Of a DNA stretch of 64,000 nt, positions 1 to 8,092 are shown piece by piece. Every line of letters begins with the position of its first letter. Position 1 is the stretch's first letter. The position numbers were made by a program, and so were the translations under genes. The notes under the pieces were generated by a model. The model made no database searches and was not told the origin of the DNA. It was given only the letters and a program-made list of their open reading frames with translations. Source of the stretch: Phenylobacterium sp. RIFCSPHIGHO2_01_FULL_69_31 (GTDB lineage: Bacteria > Pseudomonadota > Alphaproteobacteria > Caulobacterales > Caulobacteraceae); the NCBI RefSeq assembly GCF_001824475.1, contig NZ_MHXN01000023.1, positions 1-64,000 of the forward strand, read 5' to 3'.

Positions 1-41
1 CAAGGCCTCAAGCCCGGAGGCCGGAGCTTCGCGCCCCCTCC

Positions 42-87
42 ACCACTTCGTGGTCCCCCTCCCCCGCCGTCTGCGCGACGGGGGAGG
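42..87. repeat. Tandem GC-rich hairpins after the SMP-30 gene
   Basis: Two inverted repeats lie just past the stop of the SMP-30 gene. The first is ACCAC/GTGGT (42-54). The second is a perfect 9-bp stem, CCTCCCCCG (58-66) with CGGGGGAGG (79-87). They may end minus-strand transcription, but no T-run follows. The layout resembles dispersed intergenic repeats of alphaproteobacteria (from memory, not searched). Confidence 0.5.
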
Positions 88-95
88 AGCGCAGT

Positions 96-1007
96 TTAGG
101 CGTTGAAGTTCAGCTTCAGCCCGGGCCGGGGCCACTTGGCCCGGTAGAGCTTGCCGGTGGACGAGGCGGTAATCCAGGCGGTGGTCATGTCGGGGCCGCC
201 GAAGCAGATGTTGGTCACCACCAGGTCGGGGACCGGATAGTGCTCGGTGGTTCCGTTGGGGTCGAACGCGGTGATCCCGCCGTTGATGATGGTGGCCACG
301 CAGACCTTGCCGCCGGCTTCGACGGCCAGGCTGTCCAGTAGCTGATAGCCCGGCAGGTTGCAGATGACCCGCCCCGGCGCGAACCCGTCTGGCGGGCCCA
401 GCACGCCCGGCTCGGCTACGTCGAAGCCCCAGAGACGGCCCAGCATGGTGTCGGCCACATAGACGGTCTTCTCGTCGGGCGAGAGGCCGATGCCATTGGG
501 CGAGATCAGGTGGCCCCGCTGCTGGCTGATGTGGCTGCCGTCCGTCTTCGCATAGTGGACCGCCCCGTTCTTCCGCCCGTCCGGCGTGGAGCAGCCGTGG
601 TCGGAGAACCAGAACCCGCCCTGCCGGTCGAAGACGATGTCGTTGGGGCCCACGAGCCGCTTGCCGCCGCAGCTATCGTAGACCGTCTCCAGCTTTCCGG
701 TCTTCAGGTCGAACCGCTGGATGTAGCCGCCGGTGTGCGAAGCGGGGGTCGGGCCGGGGATGGTCAGGCCGCCCTGGTCCAGCCATTCGAAGCTGCCGCC
801 GTTGTTGGTGATCCAGATGGCGCCGTCTGGGCCGATCGCGGCCCCGTTCGGCCCGCCGCCGGTCTCCACGACCAGCTCCTTGGTCCCGTCCGGCTTCACC
901 CGCGTGAGTCGCCGCCCCTTGATCTCGGTGAGGATGACCGAGCCGTCGGCCATGGCGATGGGCCCCTCCGGAAACTCCAGCCCCTCGCAGATCAGTTCGA
1001 TGTCCAT
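96..1007 (-). CDS. SMP-30/gluconolactonase/LRE-family protein
   Basis: This 303-aa protein has no signal peptide, so it is probably cytoplasmic. It reads as a six-bladed beta-propeller of the SMP-30/gluconolactonase family, whose members hydrolyse sugar or other lactones using one divalent metal ion. The FPEGP motif supplies the expected first ligand (E14). N122 in GPNDIVFD, N171 in SPNGIGLSPD and D225 in LLDSLAVEA align with the other ligand positions known from the family. The length is normal. It is transcribed away from the TonB receptor at 1345 and does not form an obvious operon. The substrate cannot be read from the sequence; sugar lactone is the default guess. Family call strong, substrate unknown. 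Confidence 0.85.
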   Translation of the reverse strand: MDIELICEGLEFPEGPIAMADGSVILTEIKGRRLTRVKPDGTKELVVETGGGPNGAAIGPDGAIWITNNGGSFEWLDQGGLTIPGPTPASHTGGYIQRFDLKTGKLETVYDSCGGKRLVGPNDIVFDRQGGFWFSDHGCSTPDGRKNGAVHYAKTDGSHISQQRGHLISPNGIGLSPDEKTVYVADTMLGRLWGFDVAEPGVLGPPDGFAPGRVICNLPGYQLLDSLAVEAGGKVCVATIINGGITAFDPNGTTEHYPVPDLVVTNICFGGPDMTTAWITASSTGKLYRAKWPRPGLKLNFNA

Positions 1008-1344
1008 GGCCGCATCCTCCCTCGTGTGTCTTTGCGCGGACTATAGCGTCCGCGCCGCGGGGGGAGGGAAGGGGCCTTGAGTGGTCCTGACGTTACGTCA
1101 CCGTGCGCCTCCCGGTGAAATACTCGTCGTGACGCTGGGTCAAACGGCGTGTGATATTCGACACAAACGGATGTTCGAATACTTCACCCTGTCACTTCCG
1201 ATAGCTTGTCGTGAGCTGCGGGCGACTGCACCTATCCCGCGATCAGCCGGCGCCACCTGCGCCACTGCGTAACAAGAGCTTGCGGATTCATGTCCGCAGC
1301 ATGAGGTCGTGCGCCCACGTCGGCGGCGGCCCGGGGAGGTCATG
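1008..1344. promoter_or_regulatory. Divergent intergenic region with an operator-like inverted repeat
   Basis: This 337-bp gap separates the SMP-30 gene (minus) from the TonB receptor (plus) and holds no convincing gene. The AT-rich middle has an imperfect inverted repeat, TATTCGACA (1155-1163) facing TGTTCGAATA (1172-1181), framed by GTGA (1151) and TTCAC (1183). It could be an operator controlling one or both genes. A GGGGAGG ribosome-binding site (1333-1339) sits directly before the receptor start. I found no riboswitch core here. Confidence 0.4.
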
Positions 1345-3789
1345 ATGTCAGATACCCACCGCCGCCGCGGTCGCCTCGTGCTGGGCGCTTCCGCTCTCGC
1401 CCTGCTGGGAGGGTCCGCCGCCTGGGCCCAGACCCCGCCGCCGCCCGCGGATGAGCCGGCCCTGGTCGACGCCATCGTGGTCACCGCCCAACGCCGCGAG
1501 GAAAGCGCCAACGACGTGGCCATGGGCATCCAGGCCGTGCGGGGCGAGGTGCTGGAGCAACTGCACGTCACCGACACCCGGGACCTTTCGGCCTTCGCGC
1601 CGAGCTTCTCCGTCTCGCAGAGCTATCAGGGGGTGCCGACCTACACCCTGCGCGGGATCGGCTTCAACACCATCAACCTGTCGGCCACCTCGACCGTCGG
1701 CACCTACGTGGACGAGGTCGCCTACGCCTATCCCTTCATGATGACCGGGCCGATCTTCGACCTGGAGCGGGTGGAGGTGCTGAAGGGGCCGCAAGGCACG
1801 CTCTACGGGCGCAACACCACGGCCGGCCTGGTTAACTTCGTCACCAGCAAGCCCACGGACGAATTCGCCGCCCAGGTCACCGCGGAGGCCGGGAATTACA
1901 AGACCTACAACCTCGATGGCTTCGTCAACGGCCAGATCGCGCCGAACCTGGTGGGCCGGTTCGCCTTCCGCGTGGAGAACAGCGACAAGGGCTGGCAGGT
2001 CTCCAATTCGCGCGGCGAGCGGCAAGGCGAGGTCGACCGCTGGGGCGTGCGCGGTTCGCTGGCCTTCACGCCTAACGACCGCCTCTCGGTGGACGCCTCG
2101 GTCAGCTACTGGAAGAACCAGTCCGACACCGTGGCCGCCCAGGGCATCGGCTTCACGCCCGCCACCGCCAACAGCCCCTTCCTGGCGCCCGGCCTCGCGG
2201 CCTACATCGCCGCCAACCAGCCCACCAAGGCCAGTCAGGCCGATTGGGCGCCGCGCGCCGCGCGCAGCGCCGACATCGGTATCGGCGCGGGCCTCGCCGG
2301 CCCGCTGCGCGAGGACAATGAGTTCACGGCGCTGAAGCTTCGCATCGCCTACGACCTCAACGACGACATGCGGGTGGTCTCGCTCACCGGCTTCCAGGAC
2401 CTGAAGCGGCGCGCGCTGTTCGACTGGAGCGGCGCCCCCTACGAGATCCTGCTGCAGAACGCCCGCGGGGACATCGAGTCCCTGTCGCAGGAGCTCCGCA
2501 TCGAGGGCTCTACCGACCGGGTGAACTGGCTGGTCGGCGGCTATGTGGCCCGCGACGAAATCGTCGATTCCAACCGCACCCTGCTCGGCCAGAACTCGAA
2601 TGTTGGCCTGATCCGGTTCGCGGGCTCGGGCCTGCTGGCCACGCCGTTCAACGGCGGCGGCTATACCGCCGCCCAGATGGCGCAGGCGTTCCGCACCTAC
2701 GTCGACCGCGGCGACATCGAGACCAAGACCTGGAGCCTGTTCGCCAACGCCGACTACGAGATCACCGAGAGCCTGAAGATCACCGGCGGCATCCGCTATA
2801 CCGAGGACAAGCAGGACTACAACGGCTGCTCGCGCGACTTCCAGGGCAGCATGCTGCCGAACGTCAACGTCGTGAACCGCGCGCTCTTCTTCCAGGTCTA
2901 TGGCGCGGTCGTCGCTCCCATCGGGCAGAACCAGTGCAACACGTTCAACCCGGCGACCCTCAGCTTCGGCCCGGTGATCTCGAAGCTGGACGAGAACAAC
3001 GTCGCCTGGCGTGTGGCGCTTGACTGGAAGCCGGCCGAGAACGTCCTGCTGTTCGGCTCGGTCTCGCGCGGCGCGAAGGCCGGCGCCACGCCGGTGAACG
3101 CGGCCAACATCTCCACCCAGAACGCTCCGGCCAAGCAGGAGATGCTGACGGCCTACGAGGCGGGCCTCAAGGCGGGCCTGCTCCAACGCCGCATGCAGGT
3201 GAACGTCAGCGCGTTCTACTACGACTACGAGGACAAGCAGCTCAGCGTCTATTTCGCCGACCCGATCTACACCGCCCTGTCGCGGCTGCAGAACGTGCCA
3301 AAGGGCGAGGCCTATGGCCTGGACGGCGAGGTGACCTGGCGGGTCACGCCGGAATTCACGCTGATCGCTTCGGGCACCCTGCTGCACACCGAGGTGCAGA
3401 ACTATGTGGGGATCAACTCGGCCGGCCAGCCACAGGACTTCGACGGCGCCCCGTTCCTCTACAGCCCCAAGCGGTCGGGGGCGATCACCGCGCTCTATAA
3501 CCGCGACTTGACGGGCGATCTCGGCCTGCAGGTGGCGATGAATGCTCGCTGGCAGGACGACAGCCACGCCGACCTCGAGGGCGACCCGAAGTTCGTGATC
3601 AAGGACTACGGCCTGGTCAACGCGAGCATCGGCGTCCACCGCCTGGACGACCGCTGGCGCGCCCAGCTCTGGGTGCGCAACCTGACCAACACCTACTACT
3701 GGACCGCCGTCAGCTCGAACGCGAACGTCGTGGTCCGCTTCCCGGGGCAGCCCCGCACCTATGGGGCTTCGCTGACCTTCGCATACTGA
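1345..3789 (+). CDS. TonB-dependent outer-membrane receptor
   Basis: The ORF encodes an outer-membrane active transporter of about 814 aa powered by TonB-ExbBD. It has an Arg-rich signal peptide ending near AAWAQ, then a TonB-box-like segment (DAIVVTAQRR), a plug domain with typical motifs (RGIGF, DEVAY, VEVLKGPQGTLYGRNTT, GLVNF) and a long barrel ending in aromatic residues (LTFAY). Start: two consecutive ATGs (1342, 1345) follow GGGGAGG; the second has the better 5-nt spacing from GGAGG, while an in-frame GTG at 1309 has no site. The receptor belongs to the large group common in Caulobacterales and sphingomonads. The substrate is not deducible. The neighbouring lactonase-like gene might hint at sugar or aromatic uptake, but this is weak. 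Confidence 0.88.
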   Translation: MSDTHRRRGRLVLGASALALLGGSAAWAQTPPPPADEPALVDAIVVTAQRREESANDVAMGIQAVRGEVLEQLHVTDTRDLSAFAPSFSVSQSYQGVPTYTLRGIGFNTINLSATSTVGTYVDEVAYAYPFMMTGPIFDLERVEVLKGPQGTLYGRNTTAGLVNFVTSKPTDEFAAQVTAEAGNYKTYNLDGFVNGQIAPNLVGRFAFRVENSDKGWQVSNSRGERQGEVDRWGVRGSLAFTPNDRLSVDASVSYWKNQSDTVAAQGIGFTPATANSPFLAPGLAAYIAANQPTKASQADWAPRAARSADIGIGAGLAGPLREDNEFTALKLRIAYDLNDDMRVVSLTGFQDLKRRALFDWSGAPYEILLQNARGDIESLSQELRIEGSTDRVNWLVGGYVARDEIVDSNRTLLGQNSNVGLIRFAGSGLLATPFNGGGYTAAQMAQAFRTYVDRGDIETKTWSLFANADYEITESLKITGGIRYTEDKQDYNGCSRDFQGSMLPNVNVVNRALFFQVYGAVVAPIGQNQCNTFNPATLSFGPVISKLDENNVAWRVALDWKPAENVLLFGSVSRGAKAGATPVNAANISTQNAPAKQEMLTAYEAGLKAGLLQRRMQVNVSAFYYDYEDKQLSVYFADPIYTALSRLQNVPKGEAYGLDGEVTWRVTPEFTLIASGTLLHTEVQNYVGINSAGQPQDFDGAPFLYSPKRSGAITALYNRDLTGDLGLQVAMNARWQDDSHADLEGDPKFVIKDYGLVNASIGVHRLDDRWRAQLWVRNLTNTYYWTAVSSNANVVVRFPGQPRTYGASLTFAY

Positions 3790-3809
3790 GCGAAGGGGTT
3801 CCTCCCCCT

Positions 3810-3842
3810 GGCCCGGGGCGTATCCGTCCCGGGCCGCCTTTC
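3810..3842. terminator. Hairpin terminator between the TonB receptor and folA
   Basis: A perfect 8-bp stem, GGCCCGGG (3810-3817) with CCCGGGCC (3828-3835), lies between two converging genes (stops at 3789 and 3844). It is followed by GCCTTTCCT on the plus strand. It probably ends the receptor transcript and may also serve folA. Confidence 0.6.
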
Positions 3843-3843
3843 C

Positions 3844-4362
<519 letters not shown>

Positions 4363-4405
4363 GGCGTGTCTCTAGCTCACGCCGCGGGAAGCCACCAATG
4401 GCGCG

Positions 4406-4717
4406 TCAGGCCGCCGGCTCCAGCCACTGCAGCCACTTGCGGCGCACCGCCGCGTCCGGGTCGATGCCGAAGCGGCGGCAATAGAGCAGCAGCATGCACA
4501 GGACGTCGGCCGCCTCGTCGGCGCGGTCGTGCTCGCAGGCCTCGCCCCGGCCGCGGCTGGAAAGGCGCAGGTGCGCCTGGGCGAGCTCGCCCAGCTCCTC
4601 CTGCAGCTTCAGGAGGTACCAGTCGTCGTCCCGGGCGATGCCGTACTTGCCGGCATAGATGTCGGAGATTTCCGCCGCGGACTCGGTGACTTCCCTGAGT
4701 GTGAGCGGCGGGTTCAT
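4406..4717 (-). CDS. MazG-like nucleotide pyrophosphohydrolase
   Basis: The protein has 103 aa. It shows the all-alpha NTP-pyrophosphatase pattern: KLQEELGELAQAH (the EExxE metal-binding helix, residues 38-50) and DRADEAADVLCML (the ExxD helix, about 64-76). Such enzymes cleave (d)NTPs to monophosphates, often as house-cleaning or dUTP-lowering enzymes. Start: the ATG at 4717 lies 2 nt after the stop of the thyA 3' fragment, so it was probably translationally coupled to thyA before the insertion. The position between thyA and folA fits a role in dUTP/dCTP pools. The exact substrate is not known. Confidence 0.8.
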   Translation of the reverse strand: MNPPLTLREVTESAAEISDIYAGKYGIARDDDWYLLKLQEELGELAQAHLRLSSRGRGEACEHDRADEAADVLCMLLLYCRRFGIDPDAAVRRKWLQWLEPAA

Positions 4718-4719
4718 GG

Positions 4720-4989
4720 CTAGACCGCGATGGGGGCCGAGATCGAGGGGTGGGCGCTGTATCCCTTGAGCCTGAAGTCGTCGTACTCGAAGGCGAACAG
4801 GTCGGTCCGGTCGGCGATGTGCATGACCGGAAGGGGCATCGGTTCTCGGGTGAGCTGCAGCCGGGCCTGGTCCAGGTGGTTCAGGTAGAGGTGCGCGTCG
4901 CCCAGGGTGTGGACGAACTCTCCCGGCTCCAGGCCGCAGACCTTGGCGACCATCAGGGTCAGCAGGGCGTAGCTGGCGATGTTGAACGG
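4720..4989 (-). pseudogene. thyA: 3' fragment of the native, interrupted thymidylate synthase
   Basis: These 90 codons encode the C-terminal third of a standard thymidylate synthase. They begin at Pro-Phe-Asn ([18 protein letters not shown]) and continue through [29 protein letters not shown] and the terminal [10 protein letters not shown]. The matching N-terminal part lies 5.5 kb away at 10482-11060, ending with [13 protein letters not shown]. Joined at the shared Pro codon, the two halves give one continuous, normal-length ThyA. An open frame runs upstream of this fragment into the element as far as 5145, but that extension is not thymidylate synthase. The fragment alone lacks the catalytic Cys and cannot be active. 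Confidence 0.93.
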
Positions 4990-4990
4990 A
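4987..4990. repeat. Candidate target-site duplication, left copy (CGGA)
   Basis: CGGA at the left edge of the inserted element is repeated at its right edge (10482-10485). It corresponds to TCCG in thyA, spanning the Pro codon of the GVP/FN junction. The fifth base differs between the two sides, so the duplication is at most 4 bp. Part of the match could be chance or a pre-existing target preference. Confidence 0.6.
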
Positions 4991-5014
4991 TTTCTTTCCA
5001 CCCAGAACGGTATG
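4991..5014 (+). repeat. Left terminal inverted repeat of the thyA element
   Basis: Read inward, the left end begins TTTCTTTCCACCCAG and reaches CGGTATG at 5008-5014. The right end, read inward on the other strand, begins TGCTTTTCCATCCAC and reaches CGGTATG at 10459-10453. TTTCCA (4995-5000) and CCA (5002-5004) sit at identical distances from the two edges. CGGTATG is shared after a gap of a few bases. Confidence 0.65.
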
Positions 5015-5116
5015 GCTGCGGCGGTGAGTCTCGCAAGGGCCTGATGCGTGAAGCTTTTGCTTTGCGCATCGCATCGGGCCTTTGCGACGCAGGGCGGCTC
5101 GGCAGCCAATCTTACT

Positions 5117-5142
5117 CCGAGTATGCCGGCAGGCATGCTCGG
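5117..5142. repeat. Subterminal palindrome in the left end of the element
   Basis: CCGAGTATGCC (5117-5127) faces GGCATGCTCGG (5132-5142) across a 4-base loop, with one mismatch. It lies 41 bp past the stop of the 156-aa gene, so it might act in termination, but no T-run follows. The GTATGCC core recalls CGGTATG at the element tips, which would suit a recombinase-binding site. Confidence 0.5.
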
Positions 5143-5182
5143 CACTGAGCTGTGTCTTTGGGATCGGGTCCCAAGAGGAGAC

Positions 5183-5653
5183 TCATCGTATTCGAGGCAG
5201 CTTGTCCTGATCGGCCAATGCGCCGTGGGTCTCGCGAAGATGTTTCAAGGAAATTGATCGCTGACCGGTCCAGCTGGATGGCATTTTGGATAGGGCAACT
5301 GACTCAGGCCCATTGAAGATCACTATCCCTCGACGCTGATCGAAGTCGAAGTGGAAGAAGAGGAGGTGGTCGGCGCCGATCTCCAGTTTTCGGAATGCCG
5401 GTCCTCGAAATGTGCCACTGGCCTTCACCTGTACTGATTTGCGGTCTGGCCCAGGTGCAAAGCCGTCGACTGCGGGACCGCACCTGGCGGTGAGCTCTAG
5501 GCCGAACAACTCGGCAGCCACTGCCTCCCCGATGTCGCCAACCAAGTTGCCGTCCAAGGTAAACCGTAGCCCGGACGCAGCGTAACGCTGCTTCAAGCTA
5601 TCGCGCGCGGCCAACAGCGGCTCGATCTCCGCCGGCAGGTCAAACTCGTCCAT
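5183..5653 (-). CDS. Small PD-(D/E)XK-like nuclease candidate of the thyA element
   Basis: This 156-aa soluble protein is not recognised with certainty. Residues 39-80 read [16 protein letters not shown], then AVDGFAP and KSVQVKAS. This is an Glu-rich helix, an isolated Asp and a Q-V-K strand in the order of a PD-(D/E)XK nuclease core (E...D...QxK). I recall the same arrangement in DUF6998-like proteins. It is the last gene of the element operon, about 200 nt after the 248-aa gene. Next to a PIWI gene, a small nuclease could be an effector, as in some inactive Argonaute defence systems; that is inference. It could equally be an unrelated restriction-like protein. Confidence 0.55.
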   Translation of the reverse strand: MDEFDLPAEIEPLLAARDSLKQRYAASGLRFTLDGNLVGDIGEAVAAELFGLELTARCGPAVDGFAPGPDRKSVQVKASGTFRGPAFRKLEIGADHLLFFHFDFDQRRGIVIFNGPESVALSKMPSSWTGQRSISLKHLRETHGALADQDKLPRIR

Positions 5654-5858
5654 AAGACCAAGCTTAGCATGGGCAGAGGTTGCGTCAGGTCGTGGCTCGC
5701 CAAAAACAGACGTTGGCGTGTGCCCGGAAGGCTGACATGCCGACCTGCTAACCGGGTGCCGGGTCTTCGAGCTCCGAGCCTATTCCACGCGCTTGAGCGT
5801 CGTCTTCGGCAAGTGAGCTGACCTTCGTCTCTCTGCGGCAGATCGGCCGCCGCGATGA

Positions 5859-6605
5859 TCACCACCAGACTTCGGGGTCGTAAGCGAGCTTTGCGAGCAC
5901 CTTGTTCGCGTCGCCCCGGGAGCCATACAGGCCGATCCTGGCCCCGCCGTCTTCCACCGTCTGAATCCTGTACAGCTCCCAGCGCTTGTCCTTGGTCGGG
6001 CTCAGCCGGTAGGCCCGCCCGTTGATCCGCGTGTAGAGCTCTGGGGATCTCTGGATCGCCGTCCATTTACAATCGGCGCCGGACAGGAACCCCTGCTCAA
6101 GGGCGAGGCGTTCGTCCTCAATGCGCCGGCGCCGAGCGTCCGCCCGCGCCGCCTCGAGTTTCAGTCCTTCGAAATAGACGAAGTCTTCCAGGGCTCCGAC
6201 GATGGCGGCCAACTCGGTCCCTTCGGCCTTCTCCCGGGCATAGAGCGCCTCGCACCCAGGCCGCAGTTCTTCGTCGCGGCGAGAGGTGAAGGGCGAATCG
6301 TTAATGGCCCGTACGCGCTGCTCAACGTCAGTGAGTGTCAGGGGCGGCCCAGGTAGACCATTGAGGAAGTTCCGCAGATCCTCGAGCGGCAGCCAGTAGG
6401 GAGCTGCGGCCTGCAGGAACGTCTCGCGCTCGGCCAACCATTTGCGCCAGACCGAGGGCTCCCGGTCGATTGCCCCGAGAATCTGCTCGACCAGTCGGTC
6501 GACGGAATGCGGGTCGCGCATGTGGCTGATCGACGGGCTACGGAGATAGCTGGTCACTAACCTGCGGACCGCGCCGACGCGGTCGAAATCGAACATCGGC
6601 GCCAC
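5859..6605 (-). CDS. Unknown 248-aa protein of the thyA element
   Basis: I do not recognise this protein. The N-terminal half is helical (RLVTSYLRSPSIS, VWRKWLAERETFLQAAAPYW). A basic/acidic helix follows (AARADARRRRIEDERLAL, about 152-170). The C-terminal 70 residues look like a compact separate domain: WTAIQRSPELYTRINGRAYR, then a Trp-Glu-Leu-Tyr strand and RIGLYGSRGDANKVLAKLAY, ending in PEVWW. It has no signal peptide, membrane segment or obvious catalytic motif. It lies between the PIWI gene (208 nt upstream) and the nuclease-like gene (205 nt downstream), same strand, so it probably belongs to the same cargo module. Confidence 0.6.
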   Translation of the reverse strand: MAPMFDFDRVGAVRRLVTSYLRSPSISHMRDPHSVDRLVEQILGAIDREPSVWRKWLAERETFLQAAAPYWLPLEDLRNFLNGLPGPPLTLTDVEQRVRAINDSPFTSRRDEELRPGCEALYAREKAEGTELAAIVGALEDFVYFEGLKLEAARADARRRRIEDERLALEQGFLSGADCKWTAIQRSPELYTRINGRAYRLSPTKDKRWELYRIQTVEDGGARIGLYGSRGDANKVLAKLAYDPEVWW

Positions 6606-6813
6606 CTACGCTGTGGGGTCAGAACGAGCGTGGGCGTCGTTCATATTCCGTGGAATTGGCTGATCGCAAGCGCTCCGCTTGGTGGGCAGCTAGCAGTCCA
6701 TAGCGCCCCCGGCAGCGGCCTTAAGTGCTGTGACTTCAACTCGGCGAAGGCGCTTGCTCGAGGCCGGCAGACCCACGAGTCGGGGTCCGCCTGTCACCCG
6801 ACTTCCCTGCAGA

Positions 6814-7995
6814 TCACATGTAGAACCTGTAGGATGGGTTGGGAGACTTTCCTTCCGGCAACTCCGCCATAATCTCTCCGACTTTGCGCGCGAATGACAA
6901 GGTGACGGGATAGCGTGAGACCCCCTCGCTGCTGTTCCAATTCATCTTAGTCAGCGCCAGTATTTCGCGGGCGCGTTCCCGCAGATCCGTCGGAAGGGCG
7001 CTGCCGATCTCCACCGGAGCCGGAATGTGGGGGCCGGGATACTCGCGCCACCATCGCATGAACCCCATGGTGAAGAGGTAGTTCTCGTCGCCAACCGTAC
7101 AGAGTGTGCCGCGCCAAGGTTCCTGTTGACCCTTCCGGACCAGGCGGAACGATGTCGGCCGGAGCCAAATGAGCTCGCAGGAGGCGACCCGACCGGCCGC
7201 GGCTTGCTGGAAGCCGGCGATCTCCTCGGGTTCGTAGGCGGAGGTCTTGTGAAAAACGATTCGGTCCGGACTAACGCCGGCCCGCGCCTCGTATTCCCGG
7301 AGGATGTCCGCGAGTAAGCCTTTGGCCTGGTCCTCATTCAGATATGGTCTTCGATCGCGCCTCTGGTCCTGATCGATCGAGGCGCCGCTGAGGGCGAACG
7401 GTTCAAACTCGGTCGAGACTGCCTGAGCCAAGCTCGCATAGACCAAGCCGCCAGATCTCCGCTTGAGGTAGTGGAACGAGATGCCGATGAAGCAGGTGTT
7501 GGCGGGCAGGTCCGCCGGCTGCCAGGGCGTTCGTCCGGATTTGTAGAGTAGCGATACTCCTAGGTGCCAGGCTCGGGTGGCGTGGCTTTGGCCCTTGTCG
7601 TCGGCCCGCTCAACCGTGTCGCGGCGAATGACCTGCAGTGGAATCGGGTTCGGGTGATCCATGACCCGAGCCTTCAATGCACGGTAGAAGGTGCGGAACA
7701 GTAGTTCGTCGGCCTGCATGCGGAGATCCTCCGCGGCCTTCAGTTCTTCGGGTGTCGGGGCGAAGAGGTTGAGCTGATCTCCCTCTTCCTCGGCCTGGAG
7801 CCGGCGAAGAGCCTCGCGTTCCGTTGACGACAGGCCGGGGTTTTCCACGCGAAGGTCGCCCACGGCCTCCGGAATGCAGACGATCACACAATCCGGCCGA
7901 TCGTCACCAAAAAGCGCCTGGATCTTGTCCTGGAACATCTGCACGAAAGCGTCGAAACCGGGGCCGTCGCCCGACTTCAACAGGCCCATCTGCAC
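6814..7995 (-). CDS. 5'-truncated PIWI-domain (Argonaute-family) protein, catalytically degenerate
   Basis: The 393 aa contain most of a prokaryotic Argonaute MID-PIWI region. Visible hallmarks are DCVIVCIPE, WHLGVSLLYKSGRTPW, NTCFIGISFHY, VYASLAQAVSTEF, RIVFHKTSAYEPEEIAGF, ENYLFTMGF, GPHIPAPVEI and LTKMNWNSSEG followed by YPVTLSFARKVGEIM. Active enzymes have Asp after IGI and an Asp/His near the end; here these are Ser and no clear acid, so target cleavage is unlikely. The frame stays open upstream to a TAG at 8098-8100 and reads WPGWRKALGVDIVIEKRFIR, which still looks like Argonaute MID. There is no ATG/GTG/TTG in that stretch. The first start, GTG 7995, lacks a Shine-Dalgarno. The gene has therefore lost its 5' end, or is joined to the upstream ORF by a +1 shift. 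Confidence 0.82.
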   Translation of the reverse strand: MQMGLLKSGDGPGFDAFVQMFQDKIQALFGDDRPDCVIVCIPEAVGDLRVENPGLSSTEREALRRLQAEEEGDQLNLFAPTPEELKAAEDLRMQADELLFRTFYRALKARVMDHPNPIPLQVIRRDTVERADDKGQSHATRAWHLGVSLLYKSGRTPWQPADLPANTCFIGISFHYLKRRSGGLVYASLAQAVSTEFEPFALSGASIDQDQRRDRRPYLNEDQAKGLLADILREYEARAGVSPDRIVFHKTSAYEPEEIAGFQQAAAGRVASCELIWLRPTSFRLVRKGQQEPWRGTLCTVGDENYLFTMGFMRWWREYPGPHIPAPVEIGSALPTDLRERAREILALTKMNWNSSEGVSRYPVTLSFARKVGEIMAELPEGKSPNPSYRFYM

Positions 7996-8092
7996 CTGCG
8001 CATCGGTGAAGGTTCTGATGAAACGCTTCTCGATGACGATGTCGACGCCGAGCGCCTTTCGCCAACCAGGCCAGTCCCTGTAACGCGACGCG

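Noticed and set aside
1081..1300. Cobalamin riboswitch upstream of the TonB receptor
   Set aside because: GCCACTG-like text occurs near 1255-1270, but the conserved core and B12-box context are not present.
1348..3639. Long open frame antisense to the TonB receptor
   Set aside because: It mirrors the codon bias of the plus-strand receptor and has Arg/Val/His-rich non-protein-like composition. The same applies to long frames opposite znuD, the M28 peptidase, flhA and fliF.
4720..5145. Independent gene reading into the thyA 3' fragment
   Set aside because: The first ~50 codons are element-end sequence without family match; only the part after the junction is thymidylate synthase.
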